DNA of 64,000 bases, from positions 1 to 64,000 of the forward strand of contig NZ_BDJB01000002.1 of the NCBI RefSeq assembly GCF_002117915.1, in the 5' to 3' direction. This document shows positions 32,480-42,562 of this stretch, in pieces; positions within the stretch are counted from its first letter, which is position 1; each line of letters starts with the position of its first letter. The stretch is from Sphingomonas sp. TZW2008 (GTDB lineage: Bacteria; Pseudomonadota; Alphaproteobacteria; Sphingomonadales; Sphingomonadaceae). The notes beneath the pieces are model-generated. The model had not been told where the DNA came from, made no database searches, and saw nothing but the letters and a program-made list of their open reading frames with translations. Both the position numbers and the translations under genes were made by a program.

Positions 32480-34876
32480 TTAGTGGTGGAGCTCACCACC
32501 GGCCGGCGCGATCGGCGCTGGCGGCTGCGCCGCCAGTTCGTCCGCATCGGTCCAGTCGATCGCCTCGAGCGGATCGGTCAGCGCGAGCCGCAGCACCTCG
32601 TCGACGTGCGTGACGGGGATGATCTTCAAGCCATCCTTGATGTTCTGCGGGATGTCGGCGAGGTCCTTCTCGTTCTCCTGCGGGATCAGCACGGTGGTGA
32701 TGCCGCCGCGAAGCGCAGCGAGCAGCTTCTCCTTCAGCCCGCCGATCGGCAGCACCCGCCCGCGCAGCGTCACCTCCCCCGTCATCGCGATCTCGCGGCG
32801 CACCGGCACGCCGGTCAGCGTCGAGACGATGCAGGTGACAAGGCCGATGCCCGCCGACGGGCCGTCCTTGGGCACCGCGCCTTCCGGCAAATGGACGTGG
32901 ACGTCCTTGCGATGGAACAGGCTCGGCTTGATGCCGTAGGACGGCGCACGCGCCTTGATGAAGCTCATCGCCGTCTCCGCCGATTCCTTCATCACATCAC
33001 CTAGCTTGCCGGTCAGCTTGATCGCGCCCTTGCCGGGCACCGTCACGCTCTCGATCGTCAGCAGCTCGCCGCCGACCTCGGTCCAGGCAAGGCCGGTGAC
33101 GGCGCCGATCTGGTTCTCCTCCTCGGAGAGGCCGTGGCGGAACTTCTGTACGCCGGCGAACTCATGGAGGTTGTCCGGCGTGATCGTGACGCTGGTCGTC
33201 TTGCCTTCGAGGATCTGGCGCAGCGCCTTGCGCGCGAGCTTGGCGATCTCGCGCTCGAGCGTACGCACGCCCGCCTCGCGGGTATAGCGCTGGATCAACG
33301 CGCGCAGGCCTTCCGGCGTCAGCGTGAACTCGCCGTCCTTCAACCCATGCGCCTCGACCTGCTTGGCGATCAGGTGCCGCTCCGCGATCTCGACCTTCTC
33401 GTCCTCGGTGTAGCCCTCGAGCCGGATGATCTCCATGCGGTCGAGCAGCGGCTGCGGCAGGTTGAGCGTGTTCGCGGTGCACACGAACATCACGTCGCTG
33501 AGATCGACGTCGATCTCGAGGTAATGATCGTTGAACTTGCTGTTCTGCTCCGGGTCAAGAACCTCGAGCAGCGCGCTAGCCGGATCGCCGCGGAAATCCT
33601 GGCCGAGCTTGTCGATCTCGTCGAGCAGGAACAGCGGGTTCGCCGCGCCGGCTTTCTTGAGGTTGGTCACGATCTTGCCCGGCAGCGAACCGATATAGGT
33701 GCGGCGGTGACCGCGGATCTCGGCCTCGTCACGCACGCCGCCCAGCGACTGGCGGATGAACTCGCGCCCGGTCGCCTTGGCGATCGACTTGCCCAGCGAC
33801 GTCTTGCCGACGCCCGGCGGACCGACGAGACACAGGATCGGCCCCTTCAGCTTGTTGGTGCGTGCCTGGACCGCGAGATATTCGACGATCCGGTCCTTCA
33901 CCTTCTCCAGCGCGTAATGATCCTCATCGAGGACCGCCTGCGCCGCGGCGATGTCCTTCTTGAGCTTCGACTTCTTGCCCCACGGCAGGCCGAGCAGCAC
34001 GTCGAGGTAATTGCGCACGACGGTGGCCTCGGCGCTCATCGGCGCCATCGTCTTGAGCTTCTTGAGCTCGGCGGTCGCCTTGGTACGCGCTTCCTTGGAA
34101 AGCTTGAGCGTCGCGATCTTCTGCGTCAGCTCGGCGACCTCGTCGCCCTCGCCTTCCTCGCCCTCGTTGCCGAGTTCGCGCTGGATCGCCTTCAGCTGCT
34201 CGTTGAGGTAATATTCGCGCTGCGTCTTCTCCATCTGGCGCTTGACGCGGCTCTTGATCTTCTTCTCGACCTGCAGGACGCCGAGCTCGCCTTCCATGAA
34301 GGCGAACACCATCTCCAGCCGGCGTGACGGATCGCCCTCGACCAGCAGCGCCTGCTTGTCGGCGACCTTGATCGAGATGTTCCCCGCGACGGCATCGGCG
34401 AGCCGCGAGGCGTCGTCGATTTCGCCGAGCTGCGAGGCGGTCTCGGCGGGCAGCTTGCGGTTGAGCTTGGCGTAATTCTCGAACTGGTCGACCACCGAGC
34501 GCATCAGCGCGGAGACTTCGGTGCCCTCTGCCTCGATCTCCTCGATCGGGGTGACGTCGGTCGTCACATAAGCACCAGCGTCGAGCAGCGTGCCGAGCCG
34601 GCCGCGCTGCTTGCCCTCGACGAGGACGCGTACCGTGCCGTCGGGCAGCTTGAGCAGCTGGAGCACCGTCGCGGTGACGCCGATGTCGTAGAGATCGTCG
34701 GCCTTGGGATCGTCCTCGGCCGGGTCGAGCTGCGCGACGAGGAAGATCTCCTTGTCCGCCGCCATCGCGGCTTCGAGCGCCGCGACCGACTTGTCGCGGC
34801 CGACGAACAGCGGGACGATCATGTGCGGGAAAACGACGATATCGCGCAGGGGAAGTACGGGGAAGGTCTGGGTCAT
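32480..34876 (-). CDS. lon: ATP-dependent protease Lon
   Basis: A 798-residue Lon protease of the usual bacterial type. The N-terminal substrate-binding domain begins [23 protein letters not shown]. The AAA+ module has Walker [16 protein letters not shown] and Walker [11 protein letters not shown]. The protease domain has the catalytic Ser in [14 protein letters not shown] and the Lys in [17 protein letters not shown]. It degrades misfolded and regulatory proteins in the cytoplasm. ATG 34876 ([10 protein letters not shown]) is chosen because the conserved domain starts there; the frame is open to 34954. Confidence 0.97.
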   Translation of the reverse strand: MTQTFPVLPLRDIVVFPHMIVPLFVGRDKSVAALEAAMAADKEIFLVAQLDPAEDDPKADDLYDIGVTATVLQLLKLPDGTVRVLVEGKQRGRLGTLLDAGAYVTTDVTPIEEIEAEGTEVSALMRSVVDQFENYAKLNRKLPAETASQLGEIDDASRLADAVAGNISIKVADKQALLVEGDPSRRLEMVFAFMEGELGVLQVEKKIKSRVKRQMEKTQREYYLNEQLKAIQRELGNEGEEGEGDEVAELTQKIATLKLSKEARTKATAELKKLKTMAPMSAEATVVRNYLDVLLGLPWGKKSKLKKDIAAAQAVLDEDHYALEKVKDRIVEYLAVQARTNKLKGPILCLVGPPGVGKTSLGKSIAKATGREFIRQSLGGVRDEAEIRGHRRTYIGSLPGKIVTNLKKAGAANPLFLLDEIDKLGQDFRGDPASALLEVLDPEQNSKFNDHYLEIDVDLSDVMFVCTANTLNLPQPLLDRMEIIRLEGYTEDEKVEIAERHLIAKQVEAHGLKDGEFTLTPEGLRALIQRYTREAGVRTLEREIAKLARKALRQILEGKTTSVTITPDNLHEFAGVQKFRHGLSEEENQIGAVTGLAWTEVGGELLTIESVTVPGKGAIKLTGKLGDVMKESAETAMSFIKARAPSYGIKPSLFHRKDVHVHLPEGAVPKDGPSAGIGLVTCIVSTLTGVPVRREIAMTGEVTLRGRVLPIGGLKEKLLAALRGGITTVLIPQENEKDLADIPQNIKDGLKIIPVTHVDEVLRLALTDPLEAIDWTDADELAAQPPAPIAPAGGELHH

Positions 34877-34915
34877 GAACACTCCGGCGCCGCTTCGGAC
34901 AGGCGGCGAACGCTT

Positions 34916-34945
34916 ACTATATGGTGGCGCGTTCGCATCCATCAA
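34916..34945 (-). promoter_or_regulatory. Promoter upstream of lon
   Basis: On the minus strand TTGATG (34940-34945) and TATAGT (34916-34921) are separated by 18 bp, a fair sigma-70-type promoter about 40 bases before the lon start. The sequence CCATATAG around the -10 also loosely resembles alphaproteobacterial heat-shock sigma (RpoH) sites, which would suit Lon, but the match is weak. Confidence 0.4.
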
Positions 34946-34982
34946 TCGTCGCATCGGGTAACGCCGATGCGCAGGATCGCGA

Positions 34983-36875
34983 TCAGCCGAACAACCGCCT
35001 GAGGCTGCGATCGAGCATCACGAACTGCCACAGGGTGCGGCCGTGATCCGCCCGGCCGGCACGATGCGCCTCGGCGAGCGTGCCGAGCGCGTCGAGATCG
35101 AACCAGCCCGTATCGGCAAGCGTGCGCGATCGCGGCAGCGCCGCAGCCTCGCTCGCCAGCGCCGAGCGGAACCATGCGCTGACCGGCGTAACGAAGCCCA
35201 TCTTGGGGCGGTAGAGCACGTCCTTGGGCAGATAGCGTTCCATCGCCTTTTTCATTAGCCACTTGCCCTCGCCGCGGCGTAGCCGGAGGCTGGCGGGCAG
35301 CGTGCCGGCGAAGGCGACGAGGCGATGATCCAGCAACGGCTCGCGCGCCTCCAGACTCACCGCCATGCTCGTCCGATCGGTCTTGGCGAGGATATCGCCC
35401 GGCAGCCAGATCTTGATGTCGGCATATTGCGCGCGGTCGATCGCATCGCGCGCCGGCGCGTCGCGCATCGCCGCGACGTAGCGATCCTCGGCGCGGTGGC
35501 CGGCGAGCGCTCGGCGGCCGGCGTCGTTGAACAGCCGCGCGCGGATCGCCGGCGCGGTGACGCCGACCGAGCGCGCATAGGCTTCCGCCCCGTCGTCGGC
35601 GAGCGCGAGCAGCGTCGTCTTGGCGCGCAGCGGGCGCGGCGCCCAATCGGCCTTGGGATAGATAGCGCCGAGCCCGCCGAACACCCGGCTGCGCAGCCCA
35701 TCGGGCACCAGCCCGCGCACACGCTCCTCCGCCGCCTGGAAGCGGTAGCGGCGATAGCCGGCGAAGATCTCGTCCGCGCCATCGCCCGAGAGCGCGACGG
35801 TCACCTTCTCGCGCGCAAGTGCGCACACCTGATAGGTGGCGAGCGCGGAGGCATCCGCGAAAGGTTCGTCGAACGCTACGACGAGGCGGTCGAGCAGCGC
35901 GAAATCGTCCGACCGGACGACGCGCGAGCGATGATCGGTGCGGAAGCGATCGGCGACCGCGGCGGCATAGCCGCGCTCGTCGTGCCCTGCCTCGTCGAAG
36001 CCGATCGTGCAGGTACGGATCGCGTGCGGCGTCGCCTCCGCCATGAGCGCGACGACCGCCGAACTGTCCACCCCGCCCGACAGGAAAGCACCGAGCGGCA
36101 CGTCCGACACCAGGCGCGAGCGGACCGCCGCGCGCATGTGATCGACCAGCTCCTCCTCGAGCGCGCGTGCCGATCCCCGGGCGCGGTCGGCGAACGACAC
36201 GTCCCACCATTGCACCGGCGCGGGCACCGGCTTGCCGCGCTCGACGAGAAGATAATGGCCGGCAGGCAGCTTGCTGACCCCGGCGACGATGCATGCGTCG
36301 TCGGGAACGTAGCCGAAGGCGAGGAAGTCCTCGACCGCGCGCACGTCGGGCACGCGGCGCAGCAGCGGGTGGGCGAGCAGGCCCTTCAATTCGGACGCGA
36401 AGGCGAGCGCGCCGTCGGCGAGCCGCGTGTAGTGGAGCGGCTTCACGCCAAGCCGGTCGCGCGCCAGGAACAGCTGCTGCGTGCGTGCGTCGTGGATTGC
36501 GAAGGCGAACATGCCGTTGAGCCGAGCGAGCATCGCCGGGCCCCACGCGGCCCACGCGGCGAGCAGCACCTCCGTATCCCCCGCGGTGCGGAACGCCCAG
36601 CCCTTGGCGCCGAGCTCCGCGCGCAATTCCTGATAATTGTAGATGCAGCCGTTGAAGAGCACCGACAGTGCGCCGCTCATGTCGTGCATCGGCTGCGGCG
36701 ATCCCGCGACGTCGATGATCGACAGGCGGCGGTGGCCCAGGCCGACGCCGGGCGCGGTCCACACCCCTTCGCCATCGGGGCCGCGCACCGCCATCGCATC
36801 GGTCATGGCGCGGATACGCGCCGGATCGACCGGCTTGGGCGTTTCGGGATGGAACAGGCCGGCGAGGCCGCACAT
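34983..36875 (-). CDS. XrtA/PEP-CTERM system amidotransferase (asparagine synthase-like)
   Basis: A 630-residue class II glutamine amidotransferase. Cys2 (MCGLAGLF) is the nucleophile, followed by [22 protein letters not shown] and [13 protein letters not shown] of the glutaminase domain. The synthetase domain has the PP-loop [18 protein letters not shown] and [17 protein letters not shown]. Its place at the end of the exosortase A operon identifies it as the locus-specific amidotransferase rather than housekeeping AsnB. It probably amidates a sugar or peptide component of the exopolysaccharide. It overlaps xrtA by one base. Confidence 0.9.
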   Translation of the reverse strand: MCGLAGLFHPETPKPVDPARIRAMTDAMAVRGPDGEGVWTAPGVGLGHRRLSIIDVAGSPQPMHDMSGALSVLFNGCIYNYQELRAELGAKGWAFRTAGDTEVLLAAWAAWGPAMLARLNGMFAFAIHDARTQQLFLARDRLGVKPLHYTRLADGALAFASELKGLLAHPLLRRVPDVRAVEDFLAFGYVPDDACIVAGVSKLPAGHYLLVERGKPVPAPVQWWDVSFADRARGSARALEEELVDHMRAAVRSRLVSDVPLGAFLSGGVDSSAVVALMAEATPHAIRTCTIGFDEAGHDERGYAAAVADRFRTDHRSRVVRSDDFALLDRLVVAFDEPFADASALATYQVCALAREKVTVALSGDGADEIFAGYRRYRFQAAEERVRGLVPDGLRSRVFGGLGAIYPKADWAPRPLRAKTTLLALADDGAEAYARSVGVTAPAIRARLFNDAGRRALAGHRAEDRYVAAMRDAPARDAIDRAQYADIKIWLPGDILAKTDRTSMAVSLEAREPLLDHRLVAFAGTLPASLRLRRGEGKWLMKKAMERYLPKDVLYRPKMGFVTPVSAWFRSALASEAAALPRSRTLADTGWFDLDALGTLAEAHRAGRADHGRTLWQFVMLDRSLRRLFG

Positions 36876-38404
36876 CAGCGCAGCGCCCTGGCGGTCGCCT
36901 GATCGATCGGGCCGAGCGCGGCGCGGAAACGTGCGATCGCCGCCGCAGGGTCACGCCCCGCGAGCCGTTCGGCCGACAGATGCAGTGCCCCCGCGCCGGG
37001 CTCGCCGCCGATCAGCCGCGCCTTCAGCGTTGCGAGTTTCACGATGGTCGGGCTGTCCGTCACGATTCCACCAACGCGGTACCACGTCGCGACGACCCGC
37101 TCCACCGGGGTTCCGGCGGCGCCGACGGCGGTGATGCGCATCGCCGCGCCGCCGTCGATCGCGGGCAGATCGGCGACGCGCAGCCATCGGTCGCCTTCGC
37201 GCAGCACGCCGGTACCGTAGGCGACGACTTCCTTGCCCTCGTGCTGCGCGGCGAACACGGCGAGCGCGAGGTCGACGGCGTTACCCTGGGGATCGACGTA
37301 GCTTGCGAAGAGCTGGCGGTCGGCGGCCGGATAGCTCGGCCGCCACGGCGCCGACGTGCGCGGGTCGACGCGCGTCCAGCCCGGTACGACGGGGGCGACG
37401 AGCGCCGCGGGCAGCGGCTGCGACCGGCCGGCGATCGCCGCCGACCAGGCAGGGAACAGCGCCGCGAGCAGGGCCGCCCCGATCGCCGCCGGGATCAGCG
37501 CGACGCGGTGCCTTCGCGGCGGCGGCAGCGTCGCGGGATCGAAGGCCGCATCGTCGGGCGCGCGATCGAACCAGCGCCAGCCGACCGCCATCACCGCGAC
37601 CATCACGAAGGCGAAGAAGATCCAGCCGTAGACGATGTGGTCGAACCCCGTCGCCGCCTCGATGCTGGTCAGCTCCGCCGCCCAGATCGTACCGAAGGCG
37701 CGCACGCCGTTGGCGAGCACGGGAATGATTAGCGCGACGACGAGGAAGATCGAGCGCCGCCGCGACGAGCGGAAGCAGACATTGGCAACGAGCACGCCGT
37801 ATGCCGCCATCGACAGCACGAACTTCGACCCCGAACAGGCCTCGGCCACTTCAAAATAATAGCGCCCGGCGTGGATCAGCACGCCGTCCACCGCTGCCGG
37901 CACACCGACGAGATGCAGCAGCGGCATGACCATCGCGACGGTGATCGCCTGGAGCGGCGGCTCGAGCCACTCGCCGAACGGCACCATGAACAGCGCGTAG
38001 CCGAGCGGAAAGGCGATGCCGCGCGCGACGTGCGGGCCGAGCAGCGTGACGACCGATCCCTGCAGCATCATCACCAGCCCGAGCTGGCGCGCGAACGCCG
38101 CGCCCGCCGCCTCGCCGAGCAGCCAGCCCATACCACCCGCCAAGACCAGCGCGAGCCCCGGCCACCAGGCCGTCGGACGCAGCTGCGCCAATTCGCCGCG
38201 CCGCGTCCAAACGAGCCAGGCAACGACGGGCGCAATGAAAAGGCAGTGGCCGTAGGTCGTGCTGGTCCACCAGATATCGACCAGCGCGGCGACGTCACGA
38301 CGGAACAGCAGCAGGATCGCCGCGGCGACGGCCGCGAGCGCGGCGAGGTGCGCCCGCCACGTCGCCGGGACGGCCATCGCAGGGACGGGCAACGCGATCG
38401 TCAT
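36875..38404 (-). CDS. xrtA: Exosortase A fused to EpsI domain
   Basis: Membrane-embedded transpeptidase-like enzyme thought to process PEP-CTERM proteins. About eight hydrophobic helices make up residues 20-290. The predicted catalytic triad is Cys190 (EACSGSKF), Arg235 (LANGVRAF) and His256 (FDHIVYGW). From about residue 300 comes the EpsI/DUF3485 domain after another helix (ALIPAAIGAALLAALFPAW): PLPAALVAPVVPGWTR...FASYVDPQGNAVDLALAVF. Such XrtA-EpsI fusions are known in this locus type. The ATG overlaps the glycosyltransferase stop by four bases. Confidence 0.93.
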   Translation of the reverse strand: MTIALPVPAMAVPATWRAHLAALAAVAAAILLLFRRDVAALVDIWWTSTTYGHCLFIAPVVAWLVWTRRGELAQLRPTAWWPGLALVLAGGMGWLLGEAAGAAFARQLGLVMMLQGSVVTLLGPHVARGIAFPLGYALFMVPFGEWLEPPLQAITVAMVMPLLHLVGVPAAVDGVLIHAGRYYFEVAEACSGSKFVLSMAAYGVLVANVCFRSSRRRSIFLVVALIIPVLANGVRAFGTIWAAELTSIEAATGFDHIVYGWIFFAFVMVAVMAVGWRWFDRAPDDAAFDPATLPPPRRHRVALIPAAIGAALLAALFPAWSAAIAGRSQPLPAALVAPVVPGWTRVDPRTSAPWRPSYPAADRQLFASYVDPQGNAVDLALAVFAAQHEGKEVVAYGTGVLREGDRWLRVADLPAIDGGAAMRITAVGAAGTPVERVVATWYRVGGIVTDSPTIVKLATLKARLIGGEPGAGALHLSAERLAGRDPAAAIARFRAALGPIDQATARALR

Positions 38405-39552
38405 GCCGCAGCGCGCACCGTCGCCGGCAGGCCGAGGATCGCGTCGAGCGGTGCGAGCCGTGCGTCCCAGCCGTATCGCTTCGTCACCTGCACGCGGGCT
38501 GCGCGGCCGAGCGCCGCGGCACCTGCCGGATCGGCCAGCAGCGCGGCGATCGCCGCGGCGTAATCGGCCGCGCCGTCCGCGATGCGGATCGCGCCGGCGT
38601 GGTCGATCCCCTCTCCCGCCGCCGGGCTGGCTACGACGGGCCGTGCCATCGCCATCGCCTCGAGCACCTTGTTCTGGATGCCACGCGCCAGCTTGAGCGG
38701 CGCGACGACCACGTCGGCAGCGGCGAGCCAGCCGCGCACGTCCGCCACCTCGCCCGTTACCGTCACGCGCTTACCGGCGAGCGCGCGCACCGCCGCAGTC
38801 GGCGCACGGCCGACGATCGCGAAGTGCGCGTCGGGAAGGAGGGGCAGCACGTCGCGCGCGAACCACGTCACTGCGTCGACATTGGGCCGGTAATCCATCT
38901 GGCCGGTGAACACGATCAGCGGATGCGGCGCCTGCAGGGCAGGCGTCGCCGGATCGTAGAAATTGGTATCGATGCCGTTCTCGAGCACGTCGCTGCCTGG
39001 CAGGAGGGCAGCCTCCGGCGCGCTGACGAACAGGCTAGCGTCGACGCGCGTCACCACCGCGCGCTCATAATCGCCGAGCAGCCGTGCCTCGCGCCGCATC
39101 AGCCAGCGCATGGCCCCGCGCGATGCATCGGCATAGGCCGCGAACTTCGCCGAATCGAGATCGACGAAGTCCATGGCCGTGCGCGGGCGATCGACGGGCA
39201 GATATTGCGCCATCTGCCCCGAGAAGACGTAGATCGCCGCGATCGGACGCCGCGCCACGATATCGGCGACGGCCGACGCGACGCGCCGATCGGCGAACGC
39301 GGCGATCGACAGGGGCTGCCCGTGTGCCAGCGCCTCGATCGCGGCGCGGGCGCGCGACTTGGTGCGCGGCACTAGCACGCACTCGTCCACCAGCGCGCGA
39401 TCGGCCGCGTTCATCTCTGCCGCATCATCAGTAAAGGCGACGAGATGGATGCGCGCGCGCGCCGCCAGATAGCGCAGCACGTTGTAGCTGCGGATCCGGT
39501 CCCCCCGGTCGGGCGGGAACGGCGCGCGGTGCGCGATGAACAGGATCTCCAT
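38401..39552 (-). CDS. XrtA/PEP-CTERM system glycosyltransferase (GT-B)
   Basis: A 383-residue glycosyltransferase of the locus-specific family. It begins MEILFIAHRAPFPPDRGDRIRSYNVLRYLA, with the acceptor-side Pro-Pro-Asp-Arg-Gly-Asp loop. The nucleotide-sugar domain includes LIVFTGQMDYRPNVDAVTWF, RVTVTGEVADVRGWLAAADVVVAPL and GIQNKVLEAMAMARPVVAS, where the Glu of the EX7E-type motif lies. It adds a sugar to the lipid-linked EPS precursor at the cytoplasmic face. ATG 39552 begins the conserved domain; the frame is open to 39603. Confidence 0.9.
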   Translation of the reverse strand: MEILFIAHRAPFPPDRGDRIRSYNVLRYLAARARIHLVAFTDDAAEMNAADRALVDECVLVPRTKSRARAAIEALAHGQPLSIAAFADRRVASAVADIVARRPIAAIYVFSGQMAQYLPVDRPRTAMDFVDLDSAKFAAYADASRGAMRWLMRREARLLGDYERAVVTRVDASLFVSAPEAALLPGSDVLENGIDTNFYDPATPALQAPHPLIVFTGQMDYRPNVDAVTWFARDVLPLLPDAHFAIVGRAPTAAVRALAGKRVTVTGEVADVRGWLAAADVVVAPLKLARGIQNKVLEAMAMARPVVASPAAGEGIDHAGAIRIADGAADYAAAIAALLADPAGAAALGRAARVQVTKRYGWDARLAPLDAILGLPATVRAAA

Positions 39553-39568
39553 CGTGGCCGTGCCTGCC

Positions 39569-40591
39569 TCAGCCGAGCCCGCGGCTGATCCACGGCCCCG
39601 CAAGCATCGCGATCGGCAGCGGCAGCTTCTTCCACGCGCGCACCATCAGTGCATACTTCGGATTGCGCGGGTCGACCTCGCGCATCGGGCCGCTCGACCA
39701 TTTGGCATAGGCTAGCGGGACACCCTCGAACCCCCAATTCTTCTTGAAAGCCGCCGGCCCGCTGCCAACCTTTGAGCGGCCGAAATCGAACCGCGTGCAG
39801 CCGCGCGAGCGGGCGTGCGCCATCAGCGCGAAGTACATCCGGTCGTTGGCGCGCAAGGCCCGCGCCGCCTCGGTTCCCCCACCCCAATAGGGATAGACGG
39901 TGCCGTTGAGATAGAGGCTCAACACGCTCGCTACGGCGGAGCCGCGATGCCGCACGGTGAGGATGTCGGCATCCATCGTGTCGAGCGCACGGCGCAGCAG
40001 CCTGGGCGGAAACACCGGCGAGCCAAGGTTGCGCGTCGATTCGGCGTAGATACGGAAATGCTCGGCGGCGAGCTCGGCGCCCCCGATCACGACGTCGAGA
40101 TCGTTCGCCAGCGCCTTGCGCACCTCGGCACGTTGCTTGCGCGGGATGGCGAGCAGTTCGGCCTCGTCGCTGGACGCGAGCGGGCGGGCGAAGCCGAGGC
40201 TTGTGTCACGATCGATCGTCCAGCCGTGCGGGGCGGGCCCGCCGCGCAGCTCGATCGAGGGGTAGCCGAGCGCGCGCGCCGCGGTGGCGAGCGGCTCGAC
40301 ACCTTCACCGAGAATACCGCCGCCGACCGCAAACGCGGACGACACCAGCCCCTTGCCGAACAGTGCGGATCGCATTTCGGTGAGCGGCAGATAGCCGACG
40401 ATCCGCCCTCCCCGCTCCGCCACGAAAAAGCGCGCGCGCTGGCCGCAGCCGTGCTCGACGGCGCGCGTCCAGGCGGTGAGATGGAACGGTGTCGCATCGG
40501 GCCGCGCGCGGACGAAGGCGTCGATCGCGGCGTCCTCGTCGATCGCCTCGCGCACGACGAGATCCGCCGCGATCCGGCTATGCGCGTTCAC
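39569..40591 (-). CDS. FemAB-like protein of the XrtA locus
   Basis: A 340-residue protein of the FemAB/GNAT-type acyltransferase fold. N-terminal segment DATPFHLTAWTRAVEHGCGQRARFFVAERGGRIVGYLPL and C-terminal segment VASVLSLYLNGTVYPYWGGGTEAARALRANDRMYFALMAHARSRGCTRFDFGRS match the PEP-CTERM-associated FemAB family. FemAB enzymes transfer amino acids onto cell-wall precursors from aminoacyl-tRNA; here the acceptor is unknown and may be the polysaccharide. It overlaps the deacetylase gene by four bases. Confidence 0.88.
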   Translation of the reverse strand: MNAHSRIAADLVVREAIDEDAAIDAFVRARPDATPFHLTAWTRAVEHGCGQRARFFVAERGGRIVGYLPLTEMRSALFGKGLVSSAFAVGGGILGEGVEPLATAARALGYPSIELRGGPAPHGWTIDRDTSLGFARPLASSDEAELLAIPRKQRAEVRKALANDLDVVIGGAELAAEHFRIYAESTRNLGSPVFPPRLLRRALDTMDADILTVRHRGSAVASVLSLYLNGTVYPYWGGGTEAARALRANDRMYFALMAHARSRGCTRFDFGRSKVGSGPAAFKKNWGFEGVPLAYAKWSSGPMREVDPRNPKYALMVRAWKKLPLPIAMLAGPWISRGLG

Positions 40592-41460
40592 CAGCGCCGC
40601 TCCCGCGCCGCGACGGCATCGACGCGCCCCCAGCTGTGGCGGCGGACGAGGCCGCGCAACTTGCCCGCCATCGCGCCCAGCCGGCTGTAGTGGCGCAGCT
40701 TCGAGCGCAGCGGTGCGGCGGCGACGCGCGGCTGACCAGGATCAACCTCCCACGGGTGGAAATAGAACATCCCGCCATGGCCGGCGGCATTCGCCTGGCG
40801 GACGGCGAGGTCGGTCAGCGCGGCGGGCAGCAGGCGGAAGAACCCGCCGCCGACTGCTAGCCGGCGACCAGCCAGCGCCGCAGTCGACACGGGAAGCTCG
40901 ATGAGGTGACTGTCAGCGAGCGGACGCCAGGCGAAGCGCGGGCTCTCGCGCCAGCCGTAATGGTCGTGCGCGACCGGGGCGACGCTGGACGAGTAGTCGT
41001 AGCCGGCATCGGCAAGGACGCGATGTGCCCAAGGCGTTCGCATATCGATAGAGAAGCTCGGCGCGCGATAGCCGGTAACGGCGACGCCGCCCGCATCCTC
41101 GAGCGCGGTGCGCGCGCGCGCGAGATCGGCGCGGAAGGTGGCCACATCCATCGTGAAGACGCGCTGGTGGTCCCAGCCGTGGCTGGCGATCTCGTGCCCG
41201 GCCTCGACGATGCGGCGGATCAGCGCGGGGTGACGCGCCGCGACCCAGCCCAGCGTGAAGAAGGTGGCGCGCGTCCCCGTCTCGGCGAACAGGTCGATCA
41301 CGCGGCCGGTGTTGGCCACGACGCGGCTCTCGAGCCGTTCCCAATCGGCCTTGTCGATCGTGCGCTCGAACGCGCCGACCTGGAACCATTCCTCGACGTC
41401 GACCGACATGCCGTTGACGATCGCCGCGTCGACCTCCGGCACCTTGAAGGGCGCGTTCAT
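40588..41460 (-). CDS. XrtA system polysaccharide deacetylase
   Basis: A 290-residue NodB-type deacetylase. Motif 1 is MSVDVEEWFQVGAF (metal-binding Asp), motif 2 is EIASHGWDHQRV (the two His ligands), then GYRAPSFSIDMRTPWA (motif 3) and FYFHPWEVDPGQP (motif 5). No signal peptide is seen, which fits the family and suggests action at the cytoplasmic face or on a lipid-linked intermediate. ATG 41460 (MNAPFKVPEVD). It follows the ATPase gene with no gap. Confidence 0.9.
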   Translation of the reverse strand: MNAPFKVPEVDAAIVNGMSVDVEEWFQVGAFERTIDKADWERLESRVVANTGRVIDLFAETGTRATFFTLGWVAARHPALIRRIVEAGHEIASHGWDHQRVFTMDVATFRADLARARTALEDAGGVAVTGYRAPSFSIDMRTPWAHRVLADAGYDYSSSVAPVAHDHYGWRESPRFAWRPLADSHLIELPVSTAALAGRRLAVGGGFFRLLPAALTDLAVRQANAAGHGGMFYFHPWEVDPGQPRVAAAPLRSKLRHYSRLGAMAGKLRGLVRRHSWGRVDAVAARERRW

Positions 41461-41461
41461 G

Positions 41462-42550
41462 TCACGCCGCGGCGCCGCGCACCGCTTCCAGCCCGCCACG
41501 CGGTGCCGGCGCCTCGCTCTCGACCCAGTCGACGAGCAGCGTCAGCACGCGGCGCAGCGCGACGTCCTGCTCCTCGATCCGCTTTTCGAGCGAGGCAATG
41601 CGATCGAGCACGGCGGGATCAAGCTGGGCCGGTTCAAGCTGGGCGGGCTCGGCGGCTTCCGCACGCATCTCGTCCTGCGCGACCGGCTCGGCATTGGGCA
41701 CCGCTTTCATCACCGGCGCGGGCCGTACCACGTTGGGGAGGTCGCGCGCGGCATCGGCGCGTACCGTGTTGACGAGCGCAGCGTCGATCAGCGTCGCATC
41801 GGTGATCGCGGCGTGAAGCATCACGCGGTTCATCAGCTGATTGAGCCGGCGCGGCACGCCGCCGCTGGCGCGATAGAGCACCGGAAAGACGTTGTCGGCG
41901 AAATCGGGCGTGCCCTGCCACCCGGCGATGCGCAGCCGGTGGCCGACATATTCCGCGATCTCATCCGGGTTCATCGGATCGAGATGATGGATCGCGATCA
42001 CGCGCTGGCGCAACTGCTCGAGCCGGTCGGAACCGTTGAGTCGCTCGCGGAACTCGGGCTGGCCGAGCAGGAAGATCTGCAGCAGCGCGCGCCCGCCGGC
42101 CTGGAAGTTCGACAGCATCCGCAGCTCTTCGAGCGCCGACACCGGCAACGCCTGCGCCTCGTCGACGATCAGCAGCGTGCGCCGCCCGGTGCGCGCGATG
42201 CCGTGCAGCCCGCGCTCGATCACCGTCAGCAGTTCGGCCTTGCTCTTGCCGGCGGGATCGACGTTGAGCCCGGTCGCCACGGTACGCAGCAGATCGTCCG
42301 CCTCGATCGCGGTCGAGACGATGTTGATCACCACCAGGTTGGCGGGATCGATTTGCGCCGTCACATGGCCGACCAGCGTCGTCTTGCCCGCGCCGATATC
42401 GCCGGTGATGACGATGAACCCCTCCCCTTGCGCGAGGCCATAGCCGAGATAGGCCATCGCCTTGCGGTGCGTTGCCGAATCGAACCAGTAGCGCGGGTCC
42501 GGCGTCAGCTGGAAGGGCCGATCGGTCAGCCCGAAATGTTCCTCGTACAT
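41462..42550 (-). CDS. XrtA/PEP-CTERM system-associated AAA ATPase
   Basis: A 362-residue ExeA/GspA-like ATPase. N-terminus MYEEHFGLTDRPFQLTPDPR is family-typical. Walker A is GDIGAGKTT (residues 50-58) and Walker B is LLIVDEAQAL (Asp130, Glu131). The sensor region contains GGVPRRLNQLMNRVML. The C-terminal ~90 residues are a low-complexity Ala/Glu/Pro tail (with a repeated 'EPAQL' unit) and a coiled coil (LDRIASLEKRIEEQDVALRRVL). It probably energises assembly or regulation of the EPS machinery. Confidence 0.9.
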   Translation of the reverse strand: MYEEHFGLTDRPFQLTPDPRYWFDSATHRKAMAYLGYGLAQGEGFIVITGDIGAGKTTLVGHVTAQIDPANLVVINIVSTAIEADDLLRTVATGLNVDPAGKSKAELLTVIERGLHGIARTGRRTLLIVDEAQALPVSALEELRMLSNFQAGGRALLQIFLLGQPEFRERLNGSDRLEQLRQRVIAIHHLDPMNPDEIAEYVGHRLRIAGWQGTPDFADNVFPVLYRASGGVPRRLNQLMNRVMLHAAITDATLIDAALVNTVRADAARDLPNVVRPAPVMKAVPNAEPVAQDEMRAEAAEPAQLEPAQLDPAVLDRIASLEKRIEEQDVALRRVLTLLVDWVESEAPAPRGGLEAVRGAAA

Positions 42551-42562
42551 GCCGAGTTTCCT